Counted from the first letter of the stretch, positions 1 through 8,635 are shown. The stretch: DNA of 64,000 nucleotides from JAXDBM01 sp963709485 (GCA_963709485.1 CAVPWE010000003.1:310001-374000), one strand, 5' to 3'. Notes: generated by a model not told the origin, from the sequence alone. Made by a program: numbers and translations.

Positions 1-164
1 CTGTTGCCGTCGGCATTGACGGTCTTTTTCTGGAAGTTCACCCGGATCCGGACTGCGCCCTCTGTGACGGCCCCAACTCACTGGCGCTTGACGATCTCCG
101 GGATCTCCTTCTTCTGCTTGTCAAAATGGATCGGCTGGTCAAGAATCAATACGGATCGCAGTGA
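1..164 (+). CDS. kdsA: KDO-8-phosphate synthase, 3' end (partial)
   Basis: The window opens inside this gene; codons are in frame from base 3 and end at TGA 162-164. The visible 53 residues contain the block DGLFLEVHPDPD followed by DGPNSL, which is characteristic of the C-terminal part of 3-deoxy-D-manno-octulosonate 8-phosphate synthase (condenses arabinose-5-phosphate with phosphoenolpyruvate in the cytoplasm). It lies directly upstream of kdsC, the next enzyme in KDO synthesis, with about 24 bases between stop and start. Only the tail is visible, so nothing can be said about the start or the metal class. Confidence 0.9.
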   Translation, partial: VAVGIDGLFLEVHPDPDCALCDGPNSLALDDLRDLLLLLVKMDRLVKNQYGSQ

Positions 165-188
165 AGGGGGCGAATGCAGGGGGTGCCT

Positions 189-731
189 ATGACGAATACC
201 GGCGATGCGCCGATGGAGGAAAAGATCGGTGCCATACGGGTCCTGATGCTCGACGTGGACGGCGTTCTGACGGACGGCCGGATCATCATGGATGACGGGG
301 GATGCGAAACGAAGCATTTTGACGTCAAGGACGGGCATGGCCTGAAAATGCTCATGCGCTGCGGGATTGCCGTTGTCCTGATCACCGGAAGGAAGTCGGA
401 AGTTGTTTCGCACCGCGCCCGGGATCTCGGGATCACGGAAGTCCACCAGTCGATCTGGGACAAAGCCGGTCTTTTTGAGAGCCTTGTCGCCAGGATGAAT
501 CTCCGTCCGGAAGAGGTGGCCTATATCGGAGATGATGTCGTCGACATCCCTCTTTTCAGGAGAGTCGGTTTCGCGGTCGCCGTGCGGGACGCAGTGCCGG
601 AAGCGAAAAAGGCGGCTCATTACGTGACCCGTAAAAGAGGCGGAAGAGGTGCCGTAAGGGAAGTTTGCGAGATCATCATGAAAGCCCAGAATCATTGGGC
701 CGAAGTGGCAGGGAAATATGAATTTTCTTAA
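189..731 (+). CDS. kdsC: KDO-8-phosphate phosphatase (HAD family)
   Basis: Hydrolyses 3-deoxy-D-manno-octulosonate 8-phosphate to KDO in lipid A inner-core synthesis. The HAD motif I DVDGVLTDG lies near the N-terminus, motif II is the Thr in LITGRKS, the lysine follows in the middle, and motif IV is GDDVVD. About 180 residues is normal for the C0-cap, tetramer-forming KdsC family. The start at 189 is preferred because AGGGGG lies 5 bases upstream; an in-frame ATG at 174 with a closer purine run is the alternative. It sits between kdsA and the lpt genes, so KDO synthesis and LPS export appear to be one transcription unit. Confidence 0.93.
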   Translation: MTNTGDAPMEEKIGAIRVLMLDVDGVLTDGRIIMDDGGCETKHFDVKDGHGLKMLMRCGIAVVLITGRKSEVVSHRARDLGITEVHQSIWDKAGLFESLVARMNLRPEEVAYIGDDVVDIPLFRRVGFAVAVRDAVPEAKKAAHYVTRKRGGRGAVREVCEIIMKAQNHWAEVAGKYEFS

Positions 732-772
732 GCATTCAAATTATTTGCTTTCCGTGATTCGCCTTTACTTCT

Positions 773-1360
773 GTGGCCATGAATGCTATAAATATAAGCA
801 AGATAAAATTTAAGAAGAGAACTTGGATCATTGCCGGCTTGGCTTCCCTGGCGATTCTGTCGATTGTCATTGCCCTGAAGGTGGCGAATGACAGAAAGGC
901 GCCCCAGAAGATCCTGAAGGTCATGGCGGAAAATATCGATCTTCAGGTGAAGAATGTCGTTTACACCGATGTGGGCCAGTCGGGTGAGAAATGGGAAATC
1001 AAAGCGGATACGGCGCAATACATAAAGAAAGAAAATGTGGCCCTGTTTGACAAGATTCGGGTCCGGATGCTGACGGCCGACGGTAAGTCCTTTACCCTGA
1101 CAGGCGACAAGGGGCGCTTCCAAACCGAGAAAAAAGATATCGAAATTGTTGGAAATGTCGAGGGAACGTCGGATGGCGGCGAGCGGTTCACGACGGACAA
1201 ATTGAGCTACAACAATGCGGAAGGGAAGATTTACACGGATTCAGCGGTCACCATGTCAAGCGGACAGATGAAAATCAGGGGGACCGGCCTGACAGTAAAC
1301 ATGAAAAGCGGCGAACTGACCCTTGTGTCAAAAGTCAAGGCCGAAGTAAAATTGAAATGA
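773..1360 (+). CDS. lptC: LPS export protein LptC
   Basis: Periplasmic bitopic protein that hands LPS from the LptBFG transporter to LptA. One N-terminal membrane segment (about residues 18-36, IIAGLASLAILSIVIAL) is followed by a beta-rich LptC/YrbK domain with repeated DIEIVGNVEG-like and FTLTGDKGRF-like strands, as in the beta-jellyroll of Lpt proteins. 195 residues is typical. The start may be GTG 773 or ATG 779, six bases on. Its TGA overlaps the ATG of lptA (ATGA), indicating translational coupling. Assignment rests on the domain pattern and the position before lptA-lptB. Confidence 0.87.
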   Translation: MAMNAINISKIKFKKRTWIIAGLASLAILSIVIALKVANDRKAPQKILKVMAENIDLQVKNVVYTDVGQSGEKWEIKADTAQYIKKENVALFDKIRVRMLTADGKSFTLTGDKGRFQTEKKDIEIVGNVEGTSDGGERFTTDKLSYNNAEGKIYTDSAVTMSSGQMKIRGTGLTVNMKSGELTLVSKVKAEVKLK

Positions 1361-1965
1361 GTAAAGAGATGTTTGCAAGTGATCGTTGTAAAAAGGAAAT
1401 CGTTATCCTGCTGTTGTCGTTTTGGGTTGTTGCAGCGCTTTTGGCGGTGATGCCGGGGGCGGCTCAGGCGCAAAGGGCGGTTCAGAGTCAGAAAAAGGCC
1501 AAAGTAGACAAGAATCAGCCGATTCAAATTGTTTCAGACCGGCTGGATGCATACGATGAAACAAAAAATGTCATTTTTTCGGGAAATGCCGTCGCCACGC
1601 AGGGAGACAAAGTCATCAAGGCGGACCGTCTGATCATTCATTACAAGGAGAACCCTGACAAGACCAAGAAAAAGGAAGTCCGGGGGATGGGGGAAACGGG
1701 CGATCTGGATCAGGTCGAGGCCGTGGGCCATGTGATCATCACCCAGACCGGCCGGGTCGTGACGGGCGACCATGCGATTTTTTATCAGGATTCGCAGAAG
1801 GTCGTCATGACGGGAAACGCCGTCATGCGCGAGGGGAAGAACGTTATCGTGGGCCATCGAATCATCGTCTACCTTGATGAAGACCGGGGCGTCGTCGAAA
1901 GCGACCAGAACAAACGGGTGACGGCGACGATTTATCCAAGCGAAAAGAAACAGGAAAAGAAATAA
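1357..1965 (+). CDS. lptA: LPS transport periplasmic protein LptA
   Basis: Forms the periplasmic bridge for LPS between LptC and the outer-membrane LptD. A signal peptide (LLLSFWVVAALLAVMPGAAQAQ, cleaved near residue 35) precedes an OstA-type beta-jellyroll with the diagnostic QPIQIVSDRLDAYDETKN and VIFSGNAVATQGDK segments. The C-terminus is lysine-rich. 202 residues fits the family. It overlaps lptC by four bases and is followed by lptB, the standard order in Proteobacteria. Confidence 0.92.
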   Translation: MSKEMFASDRCKKEIVILLLSFWVVAALLAVMPGAAQAQRAVQSQKKAKVDKNQPIQIVSDRLDAYDETKNVIFSGNAVATQGDKVIKADRLIIHYKENPDKTKKKEVRGMGETGDLDQVEAVGHVIITQTGRVVTGDHAIFYQDSQKVVMTGNAVMREGKNVIVGHRIIVYLDEDRGVVESDQNKRVTATIYPSEKKQEKK

Positions 1966-2029
1966 CTTCCTGCCCGGGGGAAGCATTGTCGCAAACCGGG
2001 GATGAGCGAAACGGGTCATATTGCTTCAG

Positions 2030-2752
2030 ATGGAAAAACTGTCCGCAGTCGGACTGATCAAAATTTATGGCGGAAGAAAGGTCGTCAACGAGGTTGACCT
2101 GGAGATATATCCCGGGGAGGTGGTCGGGCTTCTCGGACCCAACGGAGCCGGTAAAACCACCACTTTTTACATGATCACGGGGCTGATTCAATCGGACGGC
2201 GGGCACATCTACCTGGATCAGGAAGACATCGGCCGGCACCCGATGTACATCCGTGCCAGGAAGGGCATTAATTACCTGCCGCAGGAGCCTTCCATCTTCA
2301 GAAAACTGACGGTCGAAGAAAATATCATGGCGATTCTGGAAACACTGGATGTCACGCAGGAAGACCGGGAGCGGCGTTTGAAGGAACTGCTGGCAGAACT
2401 GGATCTGTCCGCCCTGGCCGATCGTTACGCCTTTTCGCTGTCCGGCGGTGAAAGGAGACGGGTCGAGATCACACGTGCCCTCGTGACGTCTCCGAAATAC
2501 ATCCTGCTGGATGAGCCTTTCGCGGGCATCGACCCGCTGGCTGTGGCGGATATCCAGAAGATTATTTTCAAGCTGAAATCCAAGGGCATCGGCGTCATCA
2601 TTTCCGACCATAACGTCCGGGAAACGCTTTCCGTCTGCAACCGGGCATATATCGTCAATGAGGGGAAAGTTCTCGTTGAGGGAGACCCCGAGACGATTGC
2701 GCATTGCGAAGCAGCGCGCAAAATCTATTTTGGCGAGGATTTTTACCTGTAA
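2030..2752 (+). CDS. lptB: LPS export ABC transporter ATPase LptB
   Basis: Cytoplasmic ATPase that drives LPS extraction from the inner membrane with LptF/LptG (not in this window). Walker A GPNGAGKT at about residues 36-43, a Q-loop at YLPQEPS, the ABC signature LSGGERRRVEI, Walker B YILLDEP and the H-loop at SDHNVRE are all present. ATG 2030 aligns with the usual family N-terminus; an in-frame TTG at 2021 would add three residues. No strong ribosome-binding site is seen before either. The stop lies one base before the rpoN start, the common lptB-rpoN pair. Confidence 0.94.
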   Translation: MEKLSAVGLIKIYGGRKVVNEVDLEIYPGEVVGLLGPNGAGKTTTFYMITGLIQSDGGHIYLDQEDIGRHPMYIRARKGINYLPQEPSIFRKLTVEENIMAILETLDVTQEDRERRLKELLAELDLSALADRYAFSLSGGERRRVEITRALVTSPKYILLDEPFAGIDPLAVADIQKIIFKLKSKGIGVIISDHNVRETLSVCNRAYIVNEGKVLVEGDPETIAHCEAARKIYFGEDFYL

Positions 2753-2753
2753 G

Positions 2754-4217
2754 ATGGCTTTTGAGCTTAAACAGAATCTGAAATTGACGCAGCAGCTGAT
2801 TATGACGCCGCAATTGCAGCAGGCGATCAAGCTGCTCCAGCTCTCCCGCCTTGAGCTGGTCGACACCATAAACCAGGAGATGGAGGAAAACCCGCTACTT
2901 GAAGAGATGGCGGCGGATGATGAACAGGAGAAAGTCACGGACACCGAAGCCGATGGCATTCCGGTCATTGAACGGGAGGAGATCAAGGCCATCGACCGCA
3001 TGGATGAACTGACCGGAGAAGGGGATGGCAGGGAAGATTTTGACTGGAACGGCTATCTCGAAGATTACGGGCCGATGGGAGTCACCTATGACCGTCTCGA
3101 CGGTGAAGCCCCGCCCTGGGAAAACATGCTCTCGGCCGTTCCGTCCCTGACGGACCACCTCATGTGGCAGCTGAAACTGACCCGTTGCTCCGAAAAGGAG
3201 ATGAGAATCGGCGAACAGATCATCGGAAACCTGGACCAGAATGGGTATCTGACGGTGGATCTGGAGGAAATTGCCGCCCTGGTAAGGGTCGAAGCAAGGT
3301 GCGTCGGGGAAATGCTGAAGAAAATCCAGGAATTCGATCCGCCGGGCATTGCTGCCAGGGATTTGAAAGAGTGCCTGCTGATTCAGGCGCGCCTTCTCGA
3401 AATCGGGAGCCCGCTGATCGAGGGAATCATTCAGGAACACCTCAGGGACCTGGAACTGAAAAATTACACCCACATCGCCAGGAAAATGAAATATTCACTC
3501 TCTGACGTGCTTCACGCCGTCCAGCTGATCAGCAGCATGGATCCCAAGCCCGGCAGAATCTACAGCGAGGAAAGGATCCAGTCGATCATTCCGGATGTCT
3601 ATGTCTTCAAATCGGGTGATGATTACAAGATCGTCCTGAACGACGACGGCCTCCCGCGGCTGAGAATCAGCAATTTTTACCGGGAGATCATGATGGCGGA
3701 CAATGTCAGCGCCGACCAGGAAACTGGAAAAAAGTACGTCAAGGAAAAAGTGCAGTCCGCAACCTGGCTCATCAAGAGCATCCAGCAGCGGCAAAAGACC
3801 ATTTATAAAGTGACGGAGAGTATCGTCGGGCATCAGAAGGATTTTTTTGACAGAGGGATTCAATACCTGAAGCCGCTGGTCCTCCGCGACATCGCGGATG
3901 ATGTCCGGATGCATGAATCGACGATCAGCCGGGTGGTCACCAACAAGTACATGCAGACGCCCAGGGGCATCTTTGAACTGAAGTATTTTTTCAGCAGCGG
4001 CATCAGCAGGTCAAACGGAGACGACATTGCATCCAAAAGCGTGAAGGAGGAAATCCGGAAAATCGTCGGCGGGGAAAATCCCAGGAACCCCTACAGCGAC
4101 AGTGACATTGCCGAGCTTCTCGATCAGGTGGGGATAACGATCGCCAGAAGGACCATCGCAAAATACAGGGAAGTCATGGGGATTCTGCCCTCTTCGCGGA
4201 GGAAGAAGTTTTTTTAG
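2754..4217 (+). CDS. rpoN: RNA polymerase sigma-54 factor
   Basis: Sigma-54 directs RNA polymerase to -24/-12 promoters and needs an AAA+ activator. The N-terminal glutamine-rich activator-interacting region (LKQNLKLTQQLIMTPQLQQA) is followed by an acidic linker, the core-binding domain, a helix-turn-helix (HESTISRVVTNKYMQTPRG) and the C-terminal RpoN box ARRTIAKYRE, which contacts the -24 element. 487 residues is normal. The start ATG 2754 lies directly after the lptB stop; longer in-frame extensions run into lptB and are not needed. It ends in TAG, which shows that TAG is an ordinary stop in this genome. Confidence 0.96.
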   Translation: MAFELKQNLKLTQQLIMTPQLQQAIKLLQLSRLELVDTINQEMEENPLLEEMAADDEQEKVTDTEADGIPVIEREEIKAIDRMDELTGEGDGREDFDWNGYLEDYGPMGVTYDRLDGEAPPWENMLSAVPSLTDHLMWQLKLTRCSEKEMRIGEQIIGNLDQNGYLTVDLEEIAALVRVEARCVGEMLKKIQEFDPPGIAARDLKECLLIQARLLEIGSPLIEGIIQEHLRDLELKNYTHIARKMKYSLSDVLHAVQLISSMDPKPGRIYSEERIQSIIPDVYVFKSGDDYKIVLNDDGLPRLRISNFYREIMMADNVSADQETGKKYVKEKVQSATWLIKSIQQRQKTIYKVTESIVGHQKDFFDRGIQYLKPLVLRDIADDVRMHESTISRVVTNKYMQTPRGIFELKYFFSSGISRSNGDDIASKSVKEEIRKIVGGENPRNPYSDSDIAELLDQVGITIARRTIAKYREVMGILPSSRRKKFF

Positions 4218-4229
4218 GCAACAGGGGGA

Positions 4230-4258
4230 TTGACTTTTCGAGACAATGAAAATATACA
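4230..4258 (+). promoter_or_regulatory. Sigma-70-type promoter for the hpf-ptsN-hprK-rapZ operon
   Basis: TTGACT at 4230-4235, a 17-base spacer and TATACA at 4253-4258 make a near-consensus promoter between rpoN and hpf. Predicted transcription starts near 4265. A 7-bp GC-only hairpin (4259-4265 paired with 4273-4279) lies at the start of the predicted transcript, leaving a leader of about 90 bases before hpf. No other gene explains this stretch of 139 bases. Confidence 0.6.
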
Positions 4259-4356
4259 GGCGGGCTTCACGCGCCCGCCGTTGACCAAACGATATTGCGG
4301 GTTGGGCGCAACGGATGACCCATGAGGTCAGGTAACTTTAACAGGAGGACAGGTTT

Positions 4357-4896
4357 ATGAAAATTTCTGTGACATTCAGGAATGCAGAGGGAGAAAATTG
4401 GCAGAAGGAATATGTGGATGACCGGTTGAAAAAAATGAAAAAATACATTGATCGTCCCGTTGAAGCGCATGTGGTTCTCTCCGTTGAAAAGTTCAGGAAT
4501 GTGGCGGAAGTGAATTTGATGGCCGATGGTTTGAACGTAAACGCAAAAGAAGAATCCAAAGACATGCATCTTGCGATCGACAATGCCATTGAAAAAATCG
4601 AGCGTCAGCTGAAGAAGCGCAAGGAAAAAATAAGGGGTCACAAGACCAACCTGACCCGTTCCGAGGGAATCACCGCCGTGTCCGGGTTCCCGGAAGAGGC
4701 GGAAGAGGCTGTAAACGCAAGAGTGGTGGAAACGAGGAGAATCGTCTTGAAACCCATGTCCCTGGACGACGCCATGATGGAGATCGAGGAGTCCAAGAAC
4801 CTGTTCATCATGTATCGGGATGCGATGACGGAAAATGTCAGTCTGATCTACCGGCGTGAAGACGGCCTTTATGCGCTCATCGAGGCAAACAGCTGA
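4357..4896 (+). CDS. hpf: Long-form ribosome hibernation promoting factor
   Basis: Binds the 30S A/P sites of idle ribosomes and promotes 100S dimers. The N-terminal RaiA/YfiA beta-alpha fold (about residues 1-105) carries the conserved basic helix around KKRKEKIRGHK; the C-terminal dimerisation domain (about 120-178) shows the family pattern RRIVLKPMSLDDAMMEIE and LIYRREDGLYALIE. At 179 residues it is the long form. AGGAGG lies eight bases before the ATG. It stands in the classic sigma-54 neighbourhood, first gene after the promoter at 4230. Confidence 0.93.
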   Translation: MKISVTFRNAEGENWQKEYVDDRLKKMKKYIDRPVEAHVVLSVEKFRNVAEVNLMADGLNVNAKEESKDMHLAIDNAIEKIERQLKKRKEKIRGHKTNLTRSEGITAVSGFPEEAEEAVNARVVETRRIVLKPMSLDDAMMEIEESKNLFIMYRDAMTENVSLIYRREDGLYALIEANS

Positions 4897-4913
4897 TCAC
4901 CGGGGAATGGCGC

Positions 4914-5378
4914 ATGAAAATCATCGATATGCTGAAAGTTGAAGATATCATCGAGGAGCTGCGGTCGGGCAACAAGATGGATGTCCTCAGGGAACTGGTT
5001 CAGCCGTTTGTCAAAAGTCCCCGGAAACTGGATTGCGACACCACGGTCAACGTGCTGTATGAAAGAGAAAAACTGGGAAGCACGGGCATCGGTGACGGCA
5101 TTGCCATACCCCATGGAAAGGTCCCGGGGCTCGACGAACTCGTCCTGTCTTTTGGCCGCAGCACTGTGGGGATAAACTTTGATTCAATGGACGGCAAACC
5201 GGCCCATCTGTTTTTTCTGCTGATAGCTCCGGAGAATTCAGCGGGCCAGCATCTCAAGGCACTGGCAAAGATATCAAAAATGCTGAAAGACGGCATTTTC
5301 CGGAACAGACTGACAACGGCCAAAACGAGGGAAGACCTGTACAGGATCATCACCGTTCAGGATGATCTGATATCATAA
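4914..5378 (+). CDS. ptsN: PTS IIA-like nitrogen-regulatory protein
   Basis: EIIA(Ntr)-type phosphocarrier, normally phosphorylated by NPr/HPr and acting as a regulator rather than a transporter part. The phosphorylation-site block GIAIPHGK (His near residue 70) and the fructose-type EIIA fold are clear over 154 residues. It begins 17 bases after hpf and is followed by hprK and rapZ. The partner kinase EI and the HPr/NPr carrier are not in this window. Confidence 0.92.
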   Translation: MKIIDMLKVEDIIEELRSGNKMDVLRELVQPFVKSPRKLDCDTTVNVLYEREKLGSTGIGDGIAIPHGKVPGLDELVLSFGRSTVGINFDSMDGKPAHLFFLLIAPENSAGQHLKALAKISKMLKDGIFRNRLTTAKTREDLYRIITVQDDLIS

Positions 5379-5402
5379 ACAATACCGCGGTGCTCCAGGA
5401 TC

Positions 5403-6272
5403 ATGCCGGCTGTGACGATCGAAGATCTGGTTCGGGGGGCGGAACACCGGTTGGGCCTTTGTGCCGCGAGCGGGTCACCCGGAATGGATCGGTGCATGGA
5501 TCAGGCCCGGGTGCAGACGCTCCAGGGCCGTTTTCCACCGGCACTGCTTCCCGGCATCGCGCTGATCATCCCCGGTCATATTCTCCATGCCCGGTGGATG
5601 CATCAGCCGGATGAGCGAAAATCCATTCTGCAAAAAATTTCCTCCTTGCGGATTCCCGCTGTTTTTCTTTCCGGATCGCGATGCATTCCCGATTATTTCG
5701 ATCCGCTGATCAGGCAAGGCGGGATTTCCGTGATGGCCTCGGTTCATGACGAATTCCTTCTGGAGAGCCGCCTCAGGGGACGCCTGCGGGAGAAGATCGA
5801 ACGGATCTGTTTCATGCACGGCGTTCTTCTGAATGTCTTCGGCAGGGGGGTGCTCCTGGCGGGAGACAGCGGCATCGGAAAAACGACCCTGGGTATCCGT
5901 CTCGCGCGGCGCGGCCATCTGTGGGTGGCCGATGATGTCATTGAGATCGAGAGAAAAGGAAGCCGCCTTCTTGCCCGCGGCCATCGACGCTCACGCCGCC
6001 TGGTGCACGTGAAGGCGTCGGGAATAACGGAAACCCGGCGAATCATAAAACAGGGGAACCGGCTCGATGAAACGGTTCTGGACCTGGTCATCGAAGCGGT
6101 GCGGAGGGATCGTCCACGGCCGGGCGGCGCTTCGAAGGACAAGGAAGCCCGGGAAATTTTGAGCATCATGGTGCCCTGCCTGGAAATCGCCGTTGACACC
6201 GGAAGATACATGACGGTTTCACGGGTCGAACAGGCCGTTCATTCAGTTTTCAAAAGGAGGCAGGAAGGATGA
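5403..6272 (+). CDS. hprK: HPr kinase/phosphorylase-like protein, divergent
   Basis: HprK phosphorylates HPr on serine in bacteria with regulatory PTS chains. Walker A GDSGIGKT (154-161), the preceding His139 (MHGVLL) and the Asp pair VADD (177-178) are kept. The HprK signature expected around residues 200-210 (EIRGxGI in typical members) reads VHVKASGI here, the residue after the P-loop Lys/Ser is Thr rather than Glu, and the C-terminal PGRN-like block is altered. At 289 residues it is also slightly short. Kinase function is plausible; phosphorylase function is doubtful. Its stop overlaps the rapZ start by four bases. Confidence 0.82.
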   Translation: MPAVTIEDLVRGAEHRLGLCAASGSPGMDRCMDQARVQTLQGRFPPALLPGIALIIPGHILHARWMHQPDERKSILQKISSLRIPAVFLSGSRCIPDYFDPLIRQGGISVMASVHDEFLLESRLRGRLREKIERICFMHGVLLNVFGRGVLLAGDSGIGKTTLGIRLARRGHLWVADDVIEIERKGSRLLARGHRRSRRLVHVKASGITETRRIIKQGNRLDETVLDLVIEAVRRDRPRPGGASKDKEAREILSIMVPCLEIAVDTGRYMTVSRVEQAVHSVFKRRQEG

Positions 6273-7132
6273 AGACCCTTCGCGTTGTCATCATTACGGG
6301 CATGTCCGGTTCGGGGAAGACGACGGCCCTGAGGGCTCTTGAAGATATCGGTTTCTTCTGTGTCGACAACCTCCCCGTCATCCTGCTGCCCGAATTCCTC
6401 GAAATACAATCCGACGGATCGAAGGACGTCTCAAAGGTCGCGATGGTGATGGACCTGAGGGAAAGAAGCTTTCTGGAAAGCTACACAAAGATTTTCGAGG
6501 AGCTGAACCGGAAAGGGTACAAGATCGAAATTATGTTTCTGGATGCCGGCGACGATGCCCTGCTGCATCGCTTCAGCGAAACCCGGCGAACCCACCCCCT
6601 GTCCCTGCAGGGTTCCGTCATGGAGGGAATTCTCAGCGAGCGCAGCCAGTTGTCTTCCCTGAAGCAGATGTCCGACAAGGTCCTCGACACGACGTCCCTG
6701 AATGTCCATCAGCTCAAGGATGCGGTCCAGCGGTACTTTCTGGGATCCGCCTCGCGGAGAATGATCATTCATGTCACGTCGTTCGGGTACCGGTTCGGAC
6801 TCCCCGCCGATGCCGATATGGCGCTGGATGTCCGTTTTCTTCCGAATCCCTATTTTGTCGAAGAGCTGAAACCCCATGACGGGCACAACGCCGCTGTCCG
6901 CCGATATGTGCTTGAATTCGAGGAAAGCAGGATTTTTATTCAGAAGCTCTTTGAACTGATGGAATTTCTCGTTCCGCTGTACGAAAAGGAGGGGAAGGCC
7001 CGATTCAACATAGCCCTCGGATGCACCGGCGGCAGGCACCGGTCGGTCGTGATGGCCAATGAACTGGTGGCTTATTTCAGCCGCAAGAATCTTGTCGTCA
7101 GCATCAGTCACCGGGACATCAACAAAAGCTGA
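6269..7132 (+). CDS. rapZ: RNase adapter protein RapZ (YvcJ family P-loop protein)
   Basis: RapZ-family proteins bind nucleotides and, in enterobacteria, small RNAs that control glmS; the target here is unknown. Walker A GMSGSGKTT (residues 11-19), the DNLP block after it, MDLRER in the middle, and the C-terminal GCTGGRHRSV signature are intact; 287 residues is standard. It is the last gene of the hpf-ptsN-hprK unit and is followed by a terminator at 7199. Confidence 0.94.
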   Translation: MKTLRVVIITGMSGSGKTTALRALEDIGFFCVDNLPVILLPEFLEIQSDGSKDVSKVAMVMDLRERSFLESYTKIFEELNRKGYKIEIMFLDAGDDALLHRFSETRRTHPLSLQGSVMEGILSERSQLSSLKQMSDKVLDTTSLNVHQLKDAVQRYFLGSASRRMIIHVTSFGYRFGLPADADMALDVRFLPNPYFVEELKPHDGHNAAVRRYVLEFEESRIFIQKLFELMEFLVPLYEKEGKARFNIALGCTGGRHRSVVMANELVAYFSRKNLVVSISHRDINKS

Positions 7133-7198
7133 AATCAAAAATCCTATGCCGGCCGAAGACTTGTCTTCCGCGATGCGGAATTGGGTGCATGCATGCCT

Positions 7199-7230
7199 GC
7201 CCGGGCTCAGTTGGCCTGGGCAATTTTTTT
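7199..7230 (+). terminator. Rho-independent terminator after rapZ
   Basis: GCCCGGG (7199-7205) pairs with CCTGGGC (7215-7221) through seven pairs, one of them G-U, with a nine-base loop and seven T after two A. It ends the hpf-rapZ transcript. Most of the element overlaps the 3' coding end of the convergent M23 peptidase gene, whose stop is at 7207-7209. Confidence 0.7.
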
Positions 7231-8538
7231 CGTGACGTTGTCGGCAATCCAGTGGGGGTCCCACCATTCCTGGGGATTGACAAACCGTTCGCCCAGGATG
7301 ATGGAAAAGTGAAGATGGTCTCCCCCGGCCAGACCGGTGACGCCGGAACTGCCGATCTGATCGCCTTTCTTCACCGGCTGTCCGGTCTGGGCCTGGATCG
7401 CCGAAAGGTGGCCGTAAAGGGAGAACAGTCCCAGTCCATGGTCGATGATCACGGCATTGCCGTATATGCCCAGAGGACCGGAAAAAACGATGACGCCATC
7501 ATTTGCCGCCTCGATCGGGGCATGTTCCGTGGAAGCCAGATCGACGCCCTCGTGAAGGCTCTCGCCGATGGCTTTTCCCTGGTACATGTAGGTTCTCGCA
7601 TCGCCGAAAAGCGCCATCGGGGAAGCGTTTTTCATCCGCAGGAAGGTCTCCTGCCAGAGCTGTCGGGGTTCGCTTTTCCGGGTGATGGCCTGAATGGTTT
7701 TCAGATTGTCCTGACGCATCTGCCCGTTCACCTGGATAAAAGTTTCCACTATCGTTTTGCCCCGGAGTTCCGGGTTTGAAATCTGAAAATCAGGCATTTT
7801 CTGCTGCAGAAAAGTGTCCGACAGATTCATCTGGTCGGAACGGAACTTCTTGACCTTGATCAGGTGCGGCAGTGCCAGGGAAGCCTCGTTGGAGGCTGTG
7901 TCCCGCGCGAAGATCTTGATGCGTGTAGCGCCCTGCCTCGCATCGACCGGGAGGGCAAAATAGACAATCTGGAAAAGTTTGCCCGAAACCATGATGGGGT
8001 AACTCCTGAAGAACTGGTTTTCCACCATCACCCCGCTCATCACGGTGGGTTCGGATGTCCGGAACAGCGTGACGCCGGTCCCGCCGGGATTGACGATATT
8101 CTGCGGGTTCTGCGGGTAAATCTGGGGCGGGGTCATGTCGATCGTCACCGGCCTGCTGATCAGGGTTTCATTTTTGAACAGCGAATAATCGACGGCCTTG
8201 ATCTGAAGGATGGCGGGTCCGTCATGCATCTTCATTTCGTAGGGATCGACAGTCAGGGACATTAATTTCCGGCTCGTTTTCTTTTGCGGGTAATGCACGG
8301 AAGAGAGCGGGTAGGGTTTGTTGTCCTGGACGATGACGGCCGTCGTTTCGCGGAGGCCGCTGCCGCTATCAGAAAAAGTGATCTCCATGACTTTCTGACG
8401 TCCGATGGCGACCAGGTCCTCCGAGAGCCGGATCTCCGGTTTGACGATTTCAAAATAACTGCCGAACAGGAAAAAACCGCCTGTCAGAAAAATGATGGCG
8501 ACAAAGGCGATGACATAGCGGTAGAAATGCTTGTTCAT
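7207..8538 (-). CDS. M23 family metallopeptidase, membrane-anchored (LytM domain)
   Basis: Predicted periplasmic peptidoglycan endopeptidase or its degenerate activator. One N-terminal membrane segment (about residues 9-27) is followed by some 280 residues of Ig-like beta-rich sequence, then an M23/LytM domain at the C-terminus (about 320-430). Zinc ligands are visible as HEGVD and the HLHFS motif, with GHLS between them, so the site looks intact and the enzyme active. AAGGGG precedes the ATG. It is monocistronic, convergent with rapZ and divergent from coaBC. The N-terminal domain is not one I can name. Confidence 0.88.
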   Translation of the reverse strand: MNKHFYRYVIAFVAIIFLTGGFFLFGSYFEIVKPEIRLSEDLVAIGRQKVMEITFSDSGSGLRETTAVIVQDNKPYPLSSVHYPQKKTSRKLMSLTVDPYEMKMHDGPAILQIKAVDYSLFKNETLISRPVTIDMTPPQIYPQNPQNIVNPGGTGVTLFRTSEPTVMSGVMVENQFFRSYPIMVSGKLFQIVYFALPVDARQGATRIKIFARDTASNEASLALPHLIKVKKFRSDQMNLSDTFLQQKMPDFQISNPELRGKTIVETFIQVNGQMRQDNLKTIQAITRKSEPRQLWQETFLRMKNASPMALFGDARTYMYQGKAIGESLHEGVDLASTEHAPIEAANDGVIVFSGPLGIYGNAVIIDHGLGLFSLYGHLSAIQAQTGQPVKKGDQIGSSGVTGLAGGDHLHFSIILGERFVNPQEWWDPHWIADNVTKKIAQAN

Positions 8539-8576
8539 GGAACCACCCCTTCATGCGATTTTAAATTGCGGCGCCA

Positions 8577-8605
8577 CATATAATGATTTGTTTTTGCCAT
8601 TGCAA
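8577..8605 (-). promoter_or_regulatory. Candidate promoter for the M23 peptidase gene
   Basis: On the minus strand TTGCAA (8600-8605), a 17-base spacer and TATATG (8577-8582) give four of six matches in each box. The predicted leader is about 33 bases. It is divergent from the coaBC promoter starting at 8636. Confidence 0.4.
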
Positions 8606-8635
8606 GTCAAAAAAGCCCGCCCCCTGATTAACTCC

